From assembly GCF_047511655.1 (NCBI RefSeq), contig NC_133399.1, positions 995,333-1,059,332 of the forward strand: a DNA stretch of 64,000 nt, given 5' to 3'. The position numbers and the translations under genes are program-made. This document shows, in pieces, positions 28,401-53,500 of this stretch (position 1 is the first letter of the stretch; each line of letters opens with the position of its first letter). This DNA comes from Castor canadensis. Lineage: Eukaryota > Chordata > Mammalia > Rodentia > Castoridae. The notes beneath the pieces are model-generated. The model was not told the origin of the DNA, made no database searches, and was given only the letters and a program-made list of their open reading frames with translations.

Positions 28401-31400
28401 GCACACACAAACACCACGGTGTGACCAGCAATCCCACTCCTAGAGATGTGCCCAAGATAACTGCAAAGAAAGAAAGAATGACTGGCAGCCAGGTTCTGCA
28501 GTCACACTGTAATCCCAGCTACCTGGGAGACTGAGATTGCGAGGATCGTGGTTCAAAGCCAGGCAAATAATTCAGGAGACCCCATCTCCAAAATAACCAG
28601 AGCAAGACAGGAGCCAGTGGCTCATGCCTGTAATCCTAGCTACTCAGGAGGCAGAGATCAGGAGGAATGCAGTTCAAAGGCAGCCTGGGCAAATAGTTCA
28701 CGAGACCCTATCTTGAAAGAAACCCTTCACAAAAAAGGGTAGCCTCACAAGCATGAGGCCCTGAGTTCAAACCACAGTGCCTCCAAAACAAAACCAAACA
28801 AAAAACCCTAAAACTACAATTACCCCATGATCCTACTCATTGGTGGCCGCCAGGGTGCCAGAGCCGGGGGAGGGGATGGGGGGCAGCTGATGGGGACAGG
28901 GTCTCTTTAGGGAGGATGAAAATGTCCTGGAACGACACGGAGGTGGGGGTTGCAATAGCACTCTAAACGCCATAAATGCTGGATTGTTCATTTGTTGATG
29001 TTTTTAACCCAGTGTCACCCTCCCCACTCCTCTCCGTGTGGCCCTGGACCCTAAACCTCTGGACCGTCACCAGCCTGCCTGAGCCCTCTTCCACAGGGCA
29101 GTCACCTCAGGGCTCCCTCTGAGGCCCGGCAGGGCTGTCCTGAGGTTGGCCTTAGGGGGTGTGGGGGTCTGGAGAGGGGACAAAGGACCTCCCAGTGGCG
29201 TTCCAGGGAGACACCACGCTGCTGAGCCCTGGAGCTCCCCTCCCCCACCGTCCCCAAGCTCCGAGTTCCTCCTCCAGCTCCACGTCTGCAGTCGAGGCGG
29301 GTGGCACACAACCGTCCACACCGGGCCACTTCCGAACGTGACTGTCAACCCCAGCCCTTGCCAACACTCCCAGGGCCACCTCTCACCAAAGCCACCGAGG
29401 TGTGAGACCACACCTCCCCCAGATTCCTCTTCCAAACCCAGCCCTGCCAGTTACCATCTTGCTTGGGATCACGGAGTCCAGCGTGTCCCCACCCTTGACC
29501 TCTCACAGTTGGGCAGCAGACCCTACCGGCCGGCTTTCTGCACACGTCTGTGGTCACCTCCTCTCTCGGGTCATGTCTGTCCTAGTTGTGGCCCCCTACG
29601 TTGGCCCCTGGGACAGATGGTCAGGACCAGCCACGGTGGGTCGGTGTGCTTTCAGCCCCCAGCTCAGCCCCAATGCTGACTGCCGCCGCCCACCCCGTCC
29701 CCCACACCTACAGTGTCCACTGCCCTCCTTGCCCTGGCCTGTGCCACATTCAAAGTGACCTTCAGCAGGGCCATCCTTGTCACTGTTGAGCCCTGACCCA
29801 CCTATTCACAGACACTGGTGCTCAGTGTCCCCCACCACGGGGTCAATGCTGCCTCTGGTCCCCAGCTGTGGAGCACAGAGCCTGGTATACAGTCGGCAGT
29901 TCAGCTGGGGTGATGCTCAGCGGCAGGGTATTTGCCTAGCATGTGCAAAGACACAGGTTCCATCCCCAGCACCATCAAAAGAAAGGAAAACACTAGGTGC
30001 TCAATAAATGCACAACTCCAGGCCCCAGATGTTGAATCCAATCACGGGTCATCCGTATACAGGAATATTGGGTGGCTGATGACACCGCCCCGCTAGGGAT
30101 GTGCATGGGATGTCTGCACTGGCTTGGAGCCACCAGGGGCCCTCTCGGGCTGTCCCTGTCACACAGCCATTGATGTGTGACATGGTCCACCCAGCCGGTC
30201 AGCACAGGACAGAGAACCCCGGCCCCACCGCAGATGGGTTTTCCACACTGGCATCTCAGAAGCCACCCTGCCTCCGGGGACAGGTCACACGAAGGATGCT
30301 GGTGTCACCTCTTGTCCAGTCCACTCAGACTCCAGCCTTGGTGACATCCACTTCAAATCCAGTCAACCAGATGCAGTCACTTATTACGTGGGAGTGACTG
30401 CCCCAGAGGCAGCCAGAGGAGGCATTTTATCAACCCCAAACCCCATCCCATCCTATCCTCAAACTCCCGCCACAAGGGCCCAGAAGCCACCTCGAGTACC
30501 CCAGGGCCTTTGCACGTGTCATTGACACCTGTGATTCTCACCTTGGCCCATGGGCCTCCTCTGTCCCCCTCCAGGGCCTGGTATACGGTAGGCGCCCCCT
30601 TTCCTGGCTCCAGAACCCTATGGCCACTCTTATCTTGGGGCTGGCTTGACATCAAGACATCCATGGGGGGGTCTGTGACCTGTGCACGTGTGTTTCAAGC
30701 AGAGTCCCCCCTCCCGGCCCCCCAGGCCCCTACCATAGAAGGCGGACGGCGGGTCGTAGAAGAACGGGTAGTCAGTGCCAAACAGCAAGTAGGCGCTGTA
30801 GCTCCAGCAGCCCAGGTAGAACAGAAACTTCCAGGCGCTCTCGGGCAGCTTGGCGGCATCTTTGGGCTGAAGGTGGCACCGCTTGGCCAGAGGCTGTGGG
30901 TGAGACGGTGGGTGGCAACTGGCACCGGGGACCAGGAGCTGCTCCTCCAGGGTGGGGAAACGGAGACCCAGGGACTCCCCAGGCCGGGAAGTGTTGGGGA
31001 AGGCCTGGCCCCCACGATCATAACCGCCTGGGGTAACCAGAGCCCATGTGTGGCTGCCAAGGGCTAAACTTAGCACCCAGCTGTCCAGCCCTGCCGGGGA
31101 GAGGACGGGGGACCCTGTGGGAGAGGGACGGGGGCGGGGGGTGCTCAGGTCACGATGGCGGCTGAGGGTGTCATGGGGCGACCCATGAAGGGAAATATAG
31201 GAGCCTCTGAGGGAATATGGGAGGCTGGATCCTCACTGGGGAGCTGTGAAGAGAAGAGGGGAGCCCGGGAGGGGGAACTGGGGGGGATCGGGGGAGGGGC
31301 TGGGGAAGATGGCGCCTGTGTGGGGAAGACACGTGAAGTTGGGGGAGACCAAAGAAGGGCGGAAGGGGCTGGAGGCAGAGAGGGCACATGGTGAAGGGGG

Positions 31401-33213
31401 ATCACAGTGAGAGCAGAGGCCAGCTGAGACTTAAGGGGACACTGGGAGAACAGAGAGACTTGTAGCAATGGGAGGGTGGCCACAGAGGAATTAGAAGGGT
31501 AGGGGTCAGAGAGTGGGAGGGGCCTCAAGTGCCCGAGGGGCGGGGCTTCAGAGCAAGCCCCGCCCCTTCCCCCAGGGCTGAGGGGGCTGGAGGAGCCCCG
31601 GAGTGGTTGTCTTGGAGACAGGCAGAGCCAGCTCCAGTAACCCCTGGCAACCAGGCTGCTGCCAAGAAGATGAGCTTAGAAAAATGGCAGCCCCTCCGCC
31701 CATTTCTTGGGAAGGGTGAGGCTGGACCTGGGAGCGCACCCCACCCGGGCTGGGGGGCAGAGGTGGGGGGGCCCTGCCATGGGACAGCTTGGTCTTGCAG
31801 GATTCCAAAAATCAGGGTGCGTGACTTTGCTACCTCTTCCCACGTCCTGGGGAAGGCAGGGGGAGACCCCACCTCCCTGGCAGCCTGCATCCCCCTCCCG
31901 GCGCCTTCCTCTTCCCAGCTGGAAACCGGGAGCGTGCGGGGCGCACAACCCAGCTGGGGACCAAGGTGACCATGGAGCCGCCCCCTCACACCTGCCTTCC
32001 CCTCCGCACAATAGGGTGGGTTCCGGGGTCTCTCCGGCGTGTGGGTGATGATGGAAAGACAGGGTGGGCACAGTGGCAGCCAGACAACAACCAACAAGAG
32101 CCAGCCTCTTCCCGGCCAGCAGAGAAAGGCCCCTTTGTTGGCGCTGGGCACTGTGTCCCCGCACCCTCTACCACCTCCAGTCAGACTGGGGCGGGGTGGC
32201 CCCAGCCAGTCCCTGGGGGTGTTTGCAACCACAGGAGTGGTGCAAACGCTTTACCACCGGCTCCTGTCATAGAGACCCCCTCCCCAGGGAAGGGAGTGGG
32301 GTCGCGTGCCAACGGTGTGGCCATGATTGCCACTCTCCAACCTGGGCAGCACGCTCCTCATGCTCACCAGAAACTGAGCAATTAGGTCAGGCCTCTTGGA
32401 AACAGTCCCGGCCCAAAGACACAAGCCATGTCACCTCCAAGGGAGAGAGACCCCCGGGGTGGCTTTGGTGCCCAACCCTGGCTGGAAGGTGACGCTGAAC
32501 CACCAGGCAGTTCCTGTCACTTGCACTTGCCCATAGCAGTAGCTAAGGCGCCAGAGTGTGTGTGGGGGGGGGGAAGATGGGGGGGGGCATGGCGCAGGCG
32601 GCCTCTGTGTGCCAGGCTTCCCCGTGTCCCTGTCTTCGGTTTCTTCGTCCCCAGAAGAACAGGGTGCGGCCCCTCACCGCGTGGGGTCCCCCAAACCCAA
32701 CCCGAGTAGGGCCCCCATGTCCTGGGCTCATCGCCCGAGCCCGGCCACACCCCCGCATCCACCGCACCCTCTCATCCCGCGCGGTGGTTCCAGGCCGCCC
32801 CCCCCATATTCCAGTGACAACCCCTCCCAAACATCCCCCCCACGAAGGTCAGCACACGCGTGGCGGCCCCAGGTCCCTCGCCTGGGGCACCTTCCCGTGT
32901 CCCCTCCTCCCCCACCCCAGCCCGGAGTCCCCGCGTCCCGGGCCCCGCGGGTGGCACTGACCCGAAAGAGGCGCGCGGTGGCCGCGGAGCGCAGCGCGGT
33001 GAGGCCGAGCGCGCCGAGCGCCAGCAGCAGCAGCTCGGGCGGCGCCAGGTGCGCGTGCTCGGCCAGGCCGCGGCGCGCCAGCCCCCAGCCGCAGTCCGCG
33101 CAGCCCCGCGCGGCCGCCAGCGCGCTGCCCCAGCCGCGCTGCACCAGCTGCGCGTAGCTCGGCATGGGCTCGGGCCCCGCCGGCCCCGCCGCGCTCCCCG
33201 CCGTCGTCGCCAT
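22404..33213 (-). CDS. CERS1: CERS1, ceramide synthase 1
   Basis: Endoplasmic-reticulum membrane enzyme that N-acylates sphinganine, preferring C18 acyl-CoA; brain and muscle enriched in mammals. Minus-strand coding exons: 33213-32962, 30893-30734, 27586-27406, 26863-26702, 25965-25818, 25648-25539, 22446-22404. Phases agree and give 351 residues (human 350). The start is [10 protein letters not shown]; a hydrophobic [10 protein letters not shown] segment follows. A TLC domain carries the Lag1 motif with [19 protein letters not shown] and FLHDISD, including the catalytic-type His pair and Asp residues. Late membrane segments include [10 protein letters not shown]. The protein ends [13 protein letters not shown]. 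No homeobox-like domain is present, as expected for CERS1. The last small exon shares its transcript region with GDF1. Donor of intron 1 is GTCAGT, weaker than usual. Confidence 0.97.
22904..23037 (-). repeat. B1-like SINE, reverse orientation
   Basis: Contains the reverse complement of the 7SL-type body: GAGACCGGATCTCGCTGCGTAG followed by a GCCTTGAACTCCTGGGCTCAAG-like stretch, ending in a CTGGCTCAGC-like head. Confidence 0.75.
23452..23478 (+). repeat. (AG)n microsatellite, about 13 units
   Basis: Uninterrupted AG dinucleotide run in CERS1 intron 6. Confidence 0.95.
23649..23868 (+). repeat. Composite B1-ID SINE, nearly full length
   Basis: The left half begins CAGGCGCTGTGGCTCACGCC and runs to GAGACCCTGTCTCGAAAAA. 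The right half begins GGGCTGGCGAGTGGCTC and carries a tRNA-like B box GAGTTCAAACCCC, ending in an A-rich tail. Confidence 0.85.
23878..23987 (+). repeat. B1-like SINE
   Basis: Begins GCCGGGCGCTGGTGGCTCA and contains GGCCAGCCTGGACTACACAG. It lies immediately after the composite copy. Confidence 0.8.
24003..24115 (-). repeat. B1-like SINE, reverse orientation
   Basis: Reverse-complement SINE body with GATGGGGTCTTGAGA and CTCCCAAGTAGCTGGGAC. Confidence 0.7.
25160..25262 (-). repeat. Diverged B1-like SINE, reverse orientation
   Basis: GAGACGGGGTGTCACTGTAC and CCCAGGCTACCCTGG resemble the reverse SINE body. It is more diverged than its neighbours. Confidence 0.55.
26300..26690. repeat. 40-bp minisatellite, about 9-10 copies, CERS1 intron 4
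   Basis: CTGGCTCCTCCCA recurs near 26344, 26384, 26424, 26465, 26506, 26545, 26585 and 26625, with CCTAGGCCCCACCTCCTCC between copies. Period is 39-41 bp. The array ends about 12 bp before the exon 4 donor on the minus strand. Confidence 0.9.
28480..28606 (+). repeat. B1-like SINE, left half only
   Basis: CTGTAATCCCAGCTACCTGGGAG, then a GAGACCCCATCTCC stretch and an A-rich linker; no ID-like half. Confidence 0.65.
28607..28806 (+). repeat. Composite B1-ID SINE
   Basis: GAGCCAGTGGCTCATGCCTG begins the left half. The right half is shortened but keeps GAGGCCCTGAGTTCAAACC and an A-rich tail. Confidence 0.8.
29905..29990 (+). repeat. ID-like SINE (tRNA-derived)
   Basis: CTGGGGTGATGCTCAGCGG, a TTTGCCTAGCATGTGCAAAG arm and CCATCCCCAGCACC then an A-rich tail: the layout of the rodent ID family. 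Confidence 0.8.
30894..32961 (-). other. CERS1: CERS1 intron 1 (2.1 kb)
   Basis: GC-rich. 31090-31520 is purine-biased on the plus strand with many short G runs. No repeats of known families and no gene recognised. Confidence 0.6.
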
Positions 33214-33620
33214 GCGCCCGCTCGCCCGCCGCCGTCCCCCGGTCGCCTGGGCCCCGCCGCCGCAGTGGCCGCCGGAGCCGCGCAAACCGCGTCACGCGCC
33301 GCAGCTGGGCCGGGGGGCGCGCGGAGCCCTGGTGCTGAGCGTGGAGGGCGGGGCCGGCGCAAGCTCCGCCCCCACTTGGGGCGGGACCGACGCGAAGTCC
33401 CCGCCCACCGAGGCATACTCTATAAAAGCCCCGCCCTCCGTGGGCGCGCGATAGTCAAAACCCCGCCCAATGTGGGCGTGTGACAGTGTAAGCTCCGCCC
33501 TCGTCGGGGCGTGGTCGATACAAAACTCCACACCTCCGAGGGCGGGGACGACCGGGTACTGTACGGCGGGGAGCGGGGGGCGGGGCGCGTCCTGGAGGCG
33601 GGCCCAATCGTGAATCCGAG
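33214..33620 (-). promoter_or_regulatory. CERS1: CERS1 promoter region with GC-box array
   Basis: CpG-rich sequence upstream of the CERS1 ATG. Five CCGCCC boxes (GGGCGG on the CERS1 strand) begin near 33366, 33401, 33431, 33463 and 33495, a 30-35 bp period within a degenerate repeat. TATAAAA at 33421-33427 is on the plus strand, so it faces away from CERS1. Start sites cannot be fixed from sequence. Confidence 0.65.
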
Positions 33621-34289
33621 GGGCAACCGAGGTTCCGTTAAGCCCCCCGCCCCACATCCATGCAACGGAGGCCTGGATGGTTTCCTGGCCACCCGGCAAC
33701 CAGGAAGGGCCTGGCCAATGAATCTCCGTTCCAAAAAAGGACGTCCCCACCCCCCTCAGTGCCCACGGGGCTCCTGGCACGGGACCCTAGGGTTCCAACC
33801 TGGCTCAGAGACCGTGATCACTCCCAGGTTTCAGGGGGACTTCTGAGGCTGGGTTCCTGTTGTAAGGGGGCTCCCTGTGGGACGGAGAGGGCTGAGGTCC
33901 GCCTGCTGAGCTCTGAGGAGGACCCAGAAGGCCCCCCAAGCTTCAGGTCAGCACCTGCCCTGGGACGAGGCAGACGGACTGGGTACCCATGTGTGGGGCT
34001 CAGAGAATCTGGGACGAGGATCATGACGTCATCAAGTGACCTTCCACTGTCCAGGCCCTTTGCCCAGGACCACCCCCACCTGGCCTGCAGGAGCCCAACT
34101 GCTAGCCCACTCTGACCTTCAGGTGCACTGGGGAATAAGGGCAGGGGGACAGTGGGGTCCTCCCCTCCCCTTCCCCACACCCAGACCTACAGTCAGTCCT
34201 TCCACCCCACTGTCAGGAAGAGGGTCTGAAGCTGGCCACTTCTCTGGACCTGTATGACCTGGCTCCCTCCTGTCCCCATGCAAAGGCCA

Positions 34290-34520
34290 GAGGGACCTGC
34301 TAACCCTTCAGGCCCCTCCCTCCTGCACCTACGGCCCTGGCCCTCCACTGCCCCTCTTACATCAACAGCCCAGTTCCTCCCTGAGCTGGGGTCCCAGGGC
34401 CTCTGCACTGGTTCCTCCCAAGCTCGCCTCAGCTGTCACTTGCCCAGTGCCCCTCCCTGACCCCCACCGCACCCCTTGTCAGTCTTTCTGGCTGGTCATT
34501 ACCCGGTGTTCACCTGGCTC
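34290..34520 (+). repeat. Possible LINE-2 remnant
   Basis: Contains CCCAGGGCCTCTGCACTGGTT, reminiscent of the L2 3' region, followed by a Pro/Cys-like CCT-rich stretch. Diverged; recognised by memory only. Confidence 0.35.
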
Positions 34521-35149
34521 ACTTTTCTAGGATGAGTACCCTGTGGGCAGGGGTCCCTGCCTCCCCTGCAGGGAGTTGGATCAGGTGAGGGGCCTACAGT
34601 GTGCATGTGAGGAAGGACCTGATGCCTGCCTGGATGGCCTCCTCCCAGGCCACGGGGCAGACCTGACTTCCCGCACTATCTGGTCACCATGGTGCCCATC
34701 AGTAATGGGAGAGTGTCTGCCCACTGCCGGCCTGGTTCTCAGCCTCGTTTCCATTTGGCGGTGGACTGGAGGCTGCTGACGGTGGGTGCAGGGTTGCAGT
34801 GGTAAGTGGCCCATGTTGCTGGCAGCAGGGATCAGGGCGCCAAGACACCTGGGGCCCCATCAGGGGCCAACCTCCCTTCCTCTGGGAAACTAGCGCTGGG
34901 ACCAAGTCCTGACCCTATTGTCTGATGAGGCCTTTCTGCCACTGGACCCCCGCTGGGCAGGGAAGAGCTGGGGTGGGGGGGTCACTTGTCCTGTCCTCGC
35001 AACCAGGGACAGGGCTTGGCCACCCCCAAGACAAATGAGACCAGACCAGAAAGCCTCATCTCCCTGGAGATAGAGAGAGGCAACACCCACGCCTGGCCCA
35101 GCACCCTAAGGGCCACTGACCCTGGCTGGCTCACAGCCACCTCATGCCC

Positions 35150-35320
35150 ATGTGGCCTCAGGGCCTTTGCACTGGTGCCTGTCCGCCAGAACCTGGCCTA
35201 GAGGCACACGGCTCAATGGTGACCTCACCCGAGGCTCCTTTCCTCTTCCTCAGCCCAGCCCCAGCCAGCCACCACCTCTGTGTCTTGTCTGGCTTCCTCT
35301 GACCACAGGGTCCCCTCACA
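35150..35320 (+). repeat. Possible LINE-2 remnant
   Basis: CTCAGGGCCTTTGCACTGG followed by CCAGAACCTGG resembles the L2 3' region. Diverged. Confidence 0.4.
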
Positions 35321-35755
35321 ACAGAACAAGCCCTTAGAGGGCAGGGAACTCTGTGCTGGTCCACCTATGGGTCCCGGGGGCAGAGAGCCTCAGTCCAGGG
35401 ACTCTCAGTGTCCCCCGGGCAGCAAGGGGCAGGGGCAGGGGGAGGTTCCACTAAAGTCCTATAGAGGGGCACTTCCTCCAGACCACCAAGGGGCCCGAGT
35501 TTGAATCTTGGCACCTTTCATGATGGGTCATGGTGGACCTGCACCTCAGTTTCCCTGGATGCCAATCAAGGCTGCTCGGGGCCCTGTTGGGCACAGGCTG
35601 TGTGATGTGCAGCCCAAGAGGGCGGGGTTGGCAGCCATGTGAGCAGAGGGGGCTCCACACGGCTGCTGTTCCATCTGCAGACCCTCCCTCCAGCCTCTGT
35701 CACCGCCAAAGAGGCCGAGTGCAGCACTGGGTGGGGACACTGCAGAGTCAAGACG

Positions 35756-35761
35756 TTTATT
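35756..35761 (-). terminator. COPE: COPE poly(A) signal
   Basis: AATAAA on the minus strand, about 94 nt after the COPE stop codon; the mRNA end should fall near 35735-35745. Confidence 0.85.
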
Positions 35762-35854
35762 GCCAGAAAAGGAGAGGAGCGAGACCCCAGCCCGGAAGAC
35801 GGTGTGCGGTGCAGGCCTGGAGGCCCCGGCGCGGCGTCTGTGGGCTCTGTGGGC

Positions 35855-50199
<14,345 letters not shown>

Positions 50200-50584
50200 G
50201 TCGCGGTCTTTCTCACCCGCAACTCTTCCTGAAAGACACGTAGAACGGAAGTAGAGCCCCTGCGGCGGGGCACCATGGGAAGTGTAGTTTACCCCTTTCG
50301 AGTGGCGTTGAATGAGCCAATGGGAGGCTTTAAACGGGAGTAAAGGGGCGGGCAACGCAACCGCGTCTCGCAAGGCATTCCGGGATTTGTTGTTTTACTG
50401 GATCCGGCCGGCGCATGGGATTCGGGGAAACAAAAGGATGCGCTCGAGGCTAGGATTGGCTGAGGGAGCTGGAGAGGGTGGGCCCACATAGGAATCAGAT
50501 CCAATAAACGTGGAAGGAGTGTGTGATGTCACGGCCACGCGCCGGAAGCGCTTCTCCCAGGGTTCCCCACGGTTGGTGGCGAGG
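50200..50584. promoter_or_regulatory. COPE/DDX49 bidirectional promoter
   Basis: Only 385 bp separate the COPE and DDX49 start codons, which face away from each other. There is no canonical TATA box. 50270-50288 read on the minus strand gives ACTACACTTCCCATGGTGC, a strong match to the ZNF143/THAP11 motif. 50375-50393 read on the minus strand gives ACAACAAATCCCGGAATGC, a close match. CCAAT boxes lie at 50317-50321 and, reversed, at 50455-50459. ETS-type CGGAAG cores occur near 50246 and 50543. Confidence 0.85.
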
Positions 50585-53500
50585 ATGGCCGGCTTCGCGG
50601 AGCTTGGACTGTCATCGTGGCTGGTGGAGCAATGTCGGCAGCTAGATTTGAAGCAACCCACGCCCGTGCAGCAAGGCTGCATTCCCGCCATCCTGGAGGG
50701 TGAGTGGCCCAGCGCCTTCCCTAAAAGTCATCTCTGCTTTTTCGCCTCCTTTCCCATCTCGCAGCCTGTGCCCAGGCAGATCCCACGAGGCGGGGCCGGG
50801 GCAGCTTTGGGTGTTTGGGGAACCCAAGTTCCAGAAGGATTTAGGGCAGGCGAGTGGCTCGTGTGTACACACACTACTGGTGCCATCTTTGAAACTTTGC
50901 CTCCAAGGGAAGGGTTTGATGAACAACTAATCGACAACGCTGAAAATTTGGGAGAGCCGGCACTATTTTATCTTGACAAATAGAAACCCAATTTGTCAGA
51001 ATTATCGGAAAATCCAGGATTCCTTGGTCCTAGGACTGCTCTTCTGGCCCGACTCAGTTTTTGCACTTAAGAGATACCCACGGGAAACTTGGGGATGGCA
51101 CACGTTGAGGGAGTCAAAATAAACCAAGGATCAACAAAGAACACTGGACACAGACAGATTCAGAGTTCCCCAAACTCAGATGCTCGGGGAATATGTCAAA
51201 ATTACTAGCAACATCTCAGGCCCTTCTCATCAGCTGGTGAGCCTCCGAGACTCAGTTTCCCCCTCCGTTCAATGGAGCGAACAGCTTGTCTTGCTAGAAT
51301 TTGTCCGTTGTCCGCAGCGGAAAAGGCAGAGGTCAGGACTTGGTGCACAGTGATGACTCACCACGTGCTGGCTGTTGTGGGTTTGGGGTGCAGCTCCATG
51401 GTGCACGAAGCCCTGGGTTCCGTCCCCAGCACCGCAAAACAAACAATGGTGGACGAGTAAACGTTAGCTGAGGCAAAAATCGCTCAAGAGATGAGCCATT
51501 TGCACGTGCATTCAGTGCGCGCGGTTTGTCTTTCTGCCCAGGTCGGGACTGCTTGGGCTGTGCCAAGACGGGCAGTGGCAAGACGGCGGCATTCGTGCTG
51601 CCCATCCTGCAGAAGCTGTCTGAGGATCCCTACGGCATCTTTTGCCTCGTCCTGACTCCCACCAGGTGAGCCCCGCATCAGCCCCAGGGCGGGAGTTAAC
51701 CGCTGTTTCTTTCCTCAAGCGCCTATGCCTCTCTGCGCCACGTTTTTCCCACGTGTGACATGAGACGAAAGTCACCCTGCAGAATTAAATCAGATGGTGT
51801 GCGTGACAGGCCTCAGCACGGGGCTGGCTCAGGTGGCAGCTGTGAGCGGTCACAGCCCAAGACCTGCCTGCAGGTCAGAAAGGGCGCTGGGGACTGGGAT
51901 TTACAGCCAGTGAGAACATGGCCTCCAGCGCCAGGCGGAGGGGAGAAATGACTCTGAGGACGGGGGCCAGGCCAAGGCCTGGAGACCGGCCAGTCTGGGA
52001 GAAGGGGATGCTGATGGCTGGGGCCCTGGCTGGGGTGGCTGACCGGGCGGGGCAGGGGACATGGGAGAAGGGACAGGTTTGGGGTGAAGGAAGAGTGGCC
52101 ATTGAGCATTCTGGGCTGAGCCCATAGCAGGCTCCTGTGCTTAGCATCCGCCTCTGTGCAGAAGATACTGGGAGCTGGGAGGGAGAATGAGGCAGGAGGA
52201 GTGGGGGGCAGCGCTGAGCACCCCCAACCCCAGCGGCCCTTCCTGCCCGCAGGGAGCTGGCCTACCAGATCGCAGAGCAGTTCCGGGTGCTGGGGAAGCC
52301 GCTGGGCCTGAAGGACTGTATCATCGTAGGCGGCATGGGTACGGCTCGGGGGAGGGGGGAGCCCTGGGCATGGGAGCCCCATAGCCTCCAAGCCCCTCAG
52401 CCGTCCTCACCTCTTGCCCTTCACCCCAGACATGGTGACCCAGGCGCTAGAGCTGTCCCGGAAGCCACACGTGGTCATCGCCACGCCAGGGCGCCTGGCC
52501 GACCACCTGCGCAGTTCTAACACCTTCAGTATAAAGAAGATCCGCTTCCTGGTGAGCTGGCCTGGTGACCCTCGCCCACCTCAGGCTGGGCTCTGGTTCA
52601 TGTGCTCAGGAAAAGTACGAGGAGCAGCCTGGGGGCTGAGGGCATGGCTCAGTGGCAGAGCACCTGCCTGGAAAGCACAAAGCCCTAAGTTCAAACCCCA
52701 GTAAAAGAAAAAATAGAGGCTGGAGCTAGTGAAGACGGCAGGCGCCCAGTCTGGCTGAGGAGAGGGGCCGGAGCCCACAGCCAAGCCAGTGGAAAGGGCA
52801 GAGGGGCTGGCGTGCGGCTCTCCCAGCAAGCTCAAGGCCATTGGGGAGGGTGGCCAGTGGTGGACAGTGGCCTGCTCCCTCCCGCCTGGCCTGCAGGTGA
52901 TGGACGAGGCGGACCGGCTGCTGGAGCAGGGCTGCACCGACTTCACGGTGGACCTGGAGACCATCCTGGGGGCCGTGCCTGCCCGCAGGCAGACACTGCT
53001 CTTCAGCGCCACGCTGACTGACACCCTCAGGGAGCTGCAAGGCCTGGCCACCAACCAGCCCTTCTTCTGGGAGGCGCAGGCCCCGTGAGTACCCAGCCAT
53101 GGGCGGGGTCAGCCCCAGACTGGGCAGGGCAGCAGAAGGGAAACTGAGGCTTGACCACCCGCTGTCCCCAGGGTGCGCACTGTGGAGCAGCTGGACCAGC
53201 GCTACGTGCTGGTGCCCGAGAAAGTCAAGGACGCCTACCTGGTGCACCTGATCCAGACCTTCCAGGATGAGCATGAGGACTGGTCCATTGTCGTCTTCAC
53301 CAACACGTGCAAGTGAGTGTGGTGGCCGTCTCCCCACAGCCTGCCGGGCCTGTGCTGCCCGCCTCTGCCCAGGGCTCAAGCCGGGAACCCCTGCAGCTGC
53401 TGCTTCTGTGTTTGGCGGTTCCTGGCCTTCCCGGGCTGCAGTCCATCCGCCAGGACGTTGTGAGGATTTCCACCCGCCAGAGGGCCCGGGCCGTCCACGG

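Larger units (their letters stand above)
28418..28990 (+). repeat. LINE-1 3'UTR fragment interrupted by SINEs
   Basis: 28418-28475 (CCAGCAATCCCACTCCTAGA...) and 28807-28990 (GGTGGCCGCCAGGG... GATGAAAATGTCCTGGAA) match the remembered text of ancient mammalian L1 3' ends. The two parts are separated by two SINE insertions. Confidence 0.6.
27587..30733 (-). other. CERS1: CERS1 intron 2 (3.1 kb)
   Basis: Contains a short T/A-rich patch near 27738-27770, an old LINE-1 fragment with nested SINEs (28418-28990), an ID-like element near 29905 and possible L2-type remnants near 30500-30600. No gene is seen. Confidence 0.7.
33621..35735. other. Intergenic gap between CERS1 and COPE
   Basis: No gene recognised. 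Parts near 34290-34520 and 35150-35320 (phrases like CAGGGCCTTTGCACTGGTG) resemble old LINE-2 remnants. The remainder looks unique. Confidence 0.6.

Noticed and set aside
30510-31076. Open frames overlapping CERS1 exon 2 on both strands
   Set aside because: Only the minus-strand segment 30734-30893 encodes recognisable CERS1 ([23 protein letters not shown]); the rest is intron.
33419-33427. TATA box as the CERS1 core promoter
   Set aside because: TATAAAA is on the plus strand, opposite to CERS1. On the CERS1 strand it reads TTTTATA, a poor match, so I do not assign it to CERS1.
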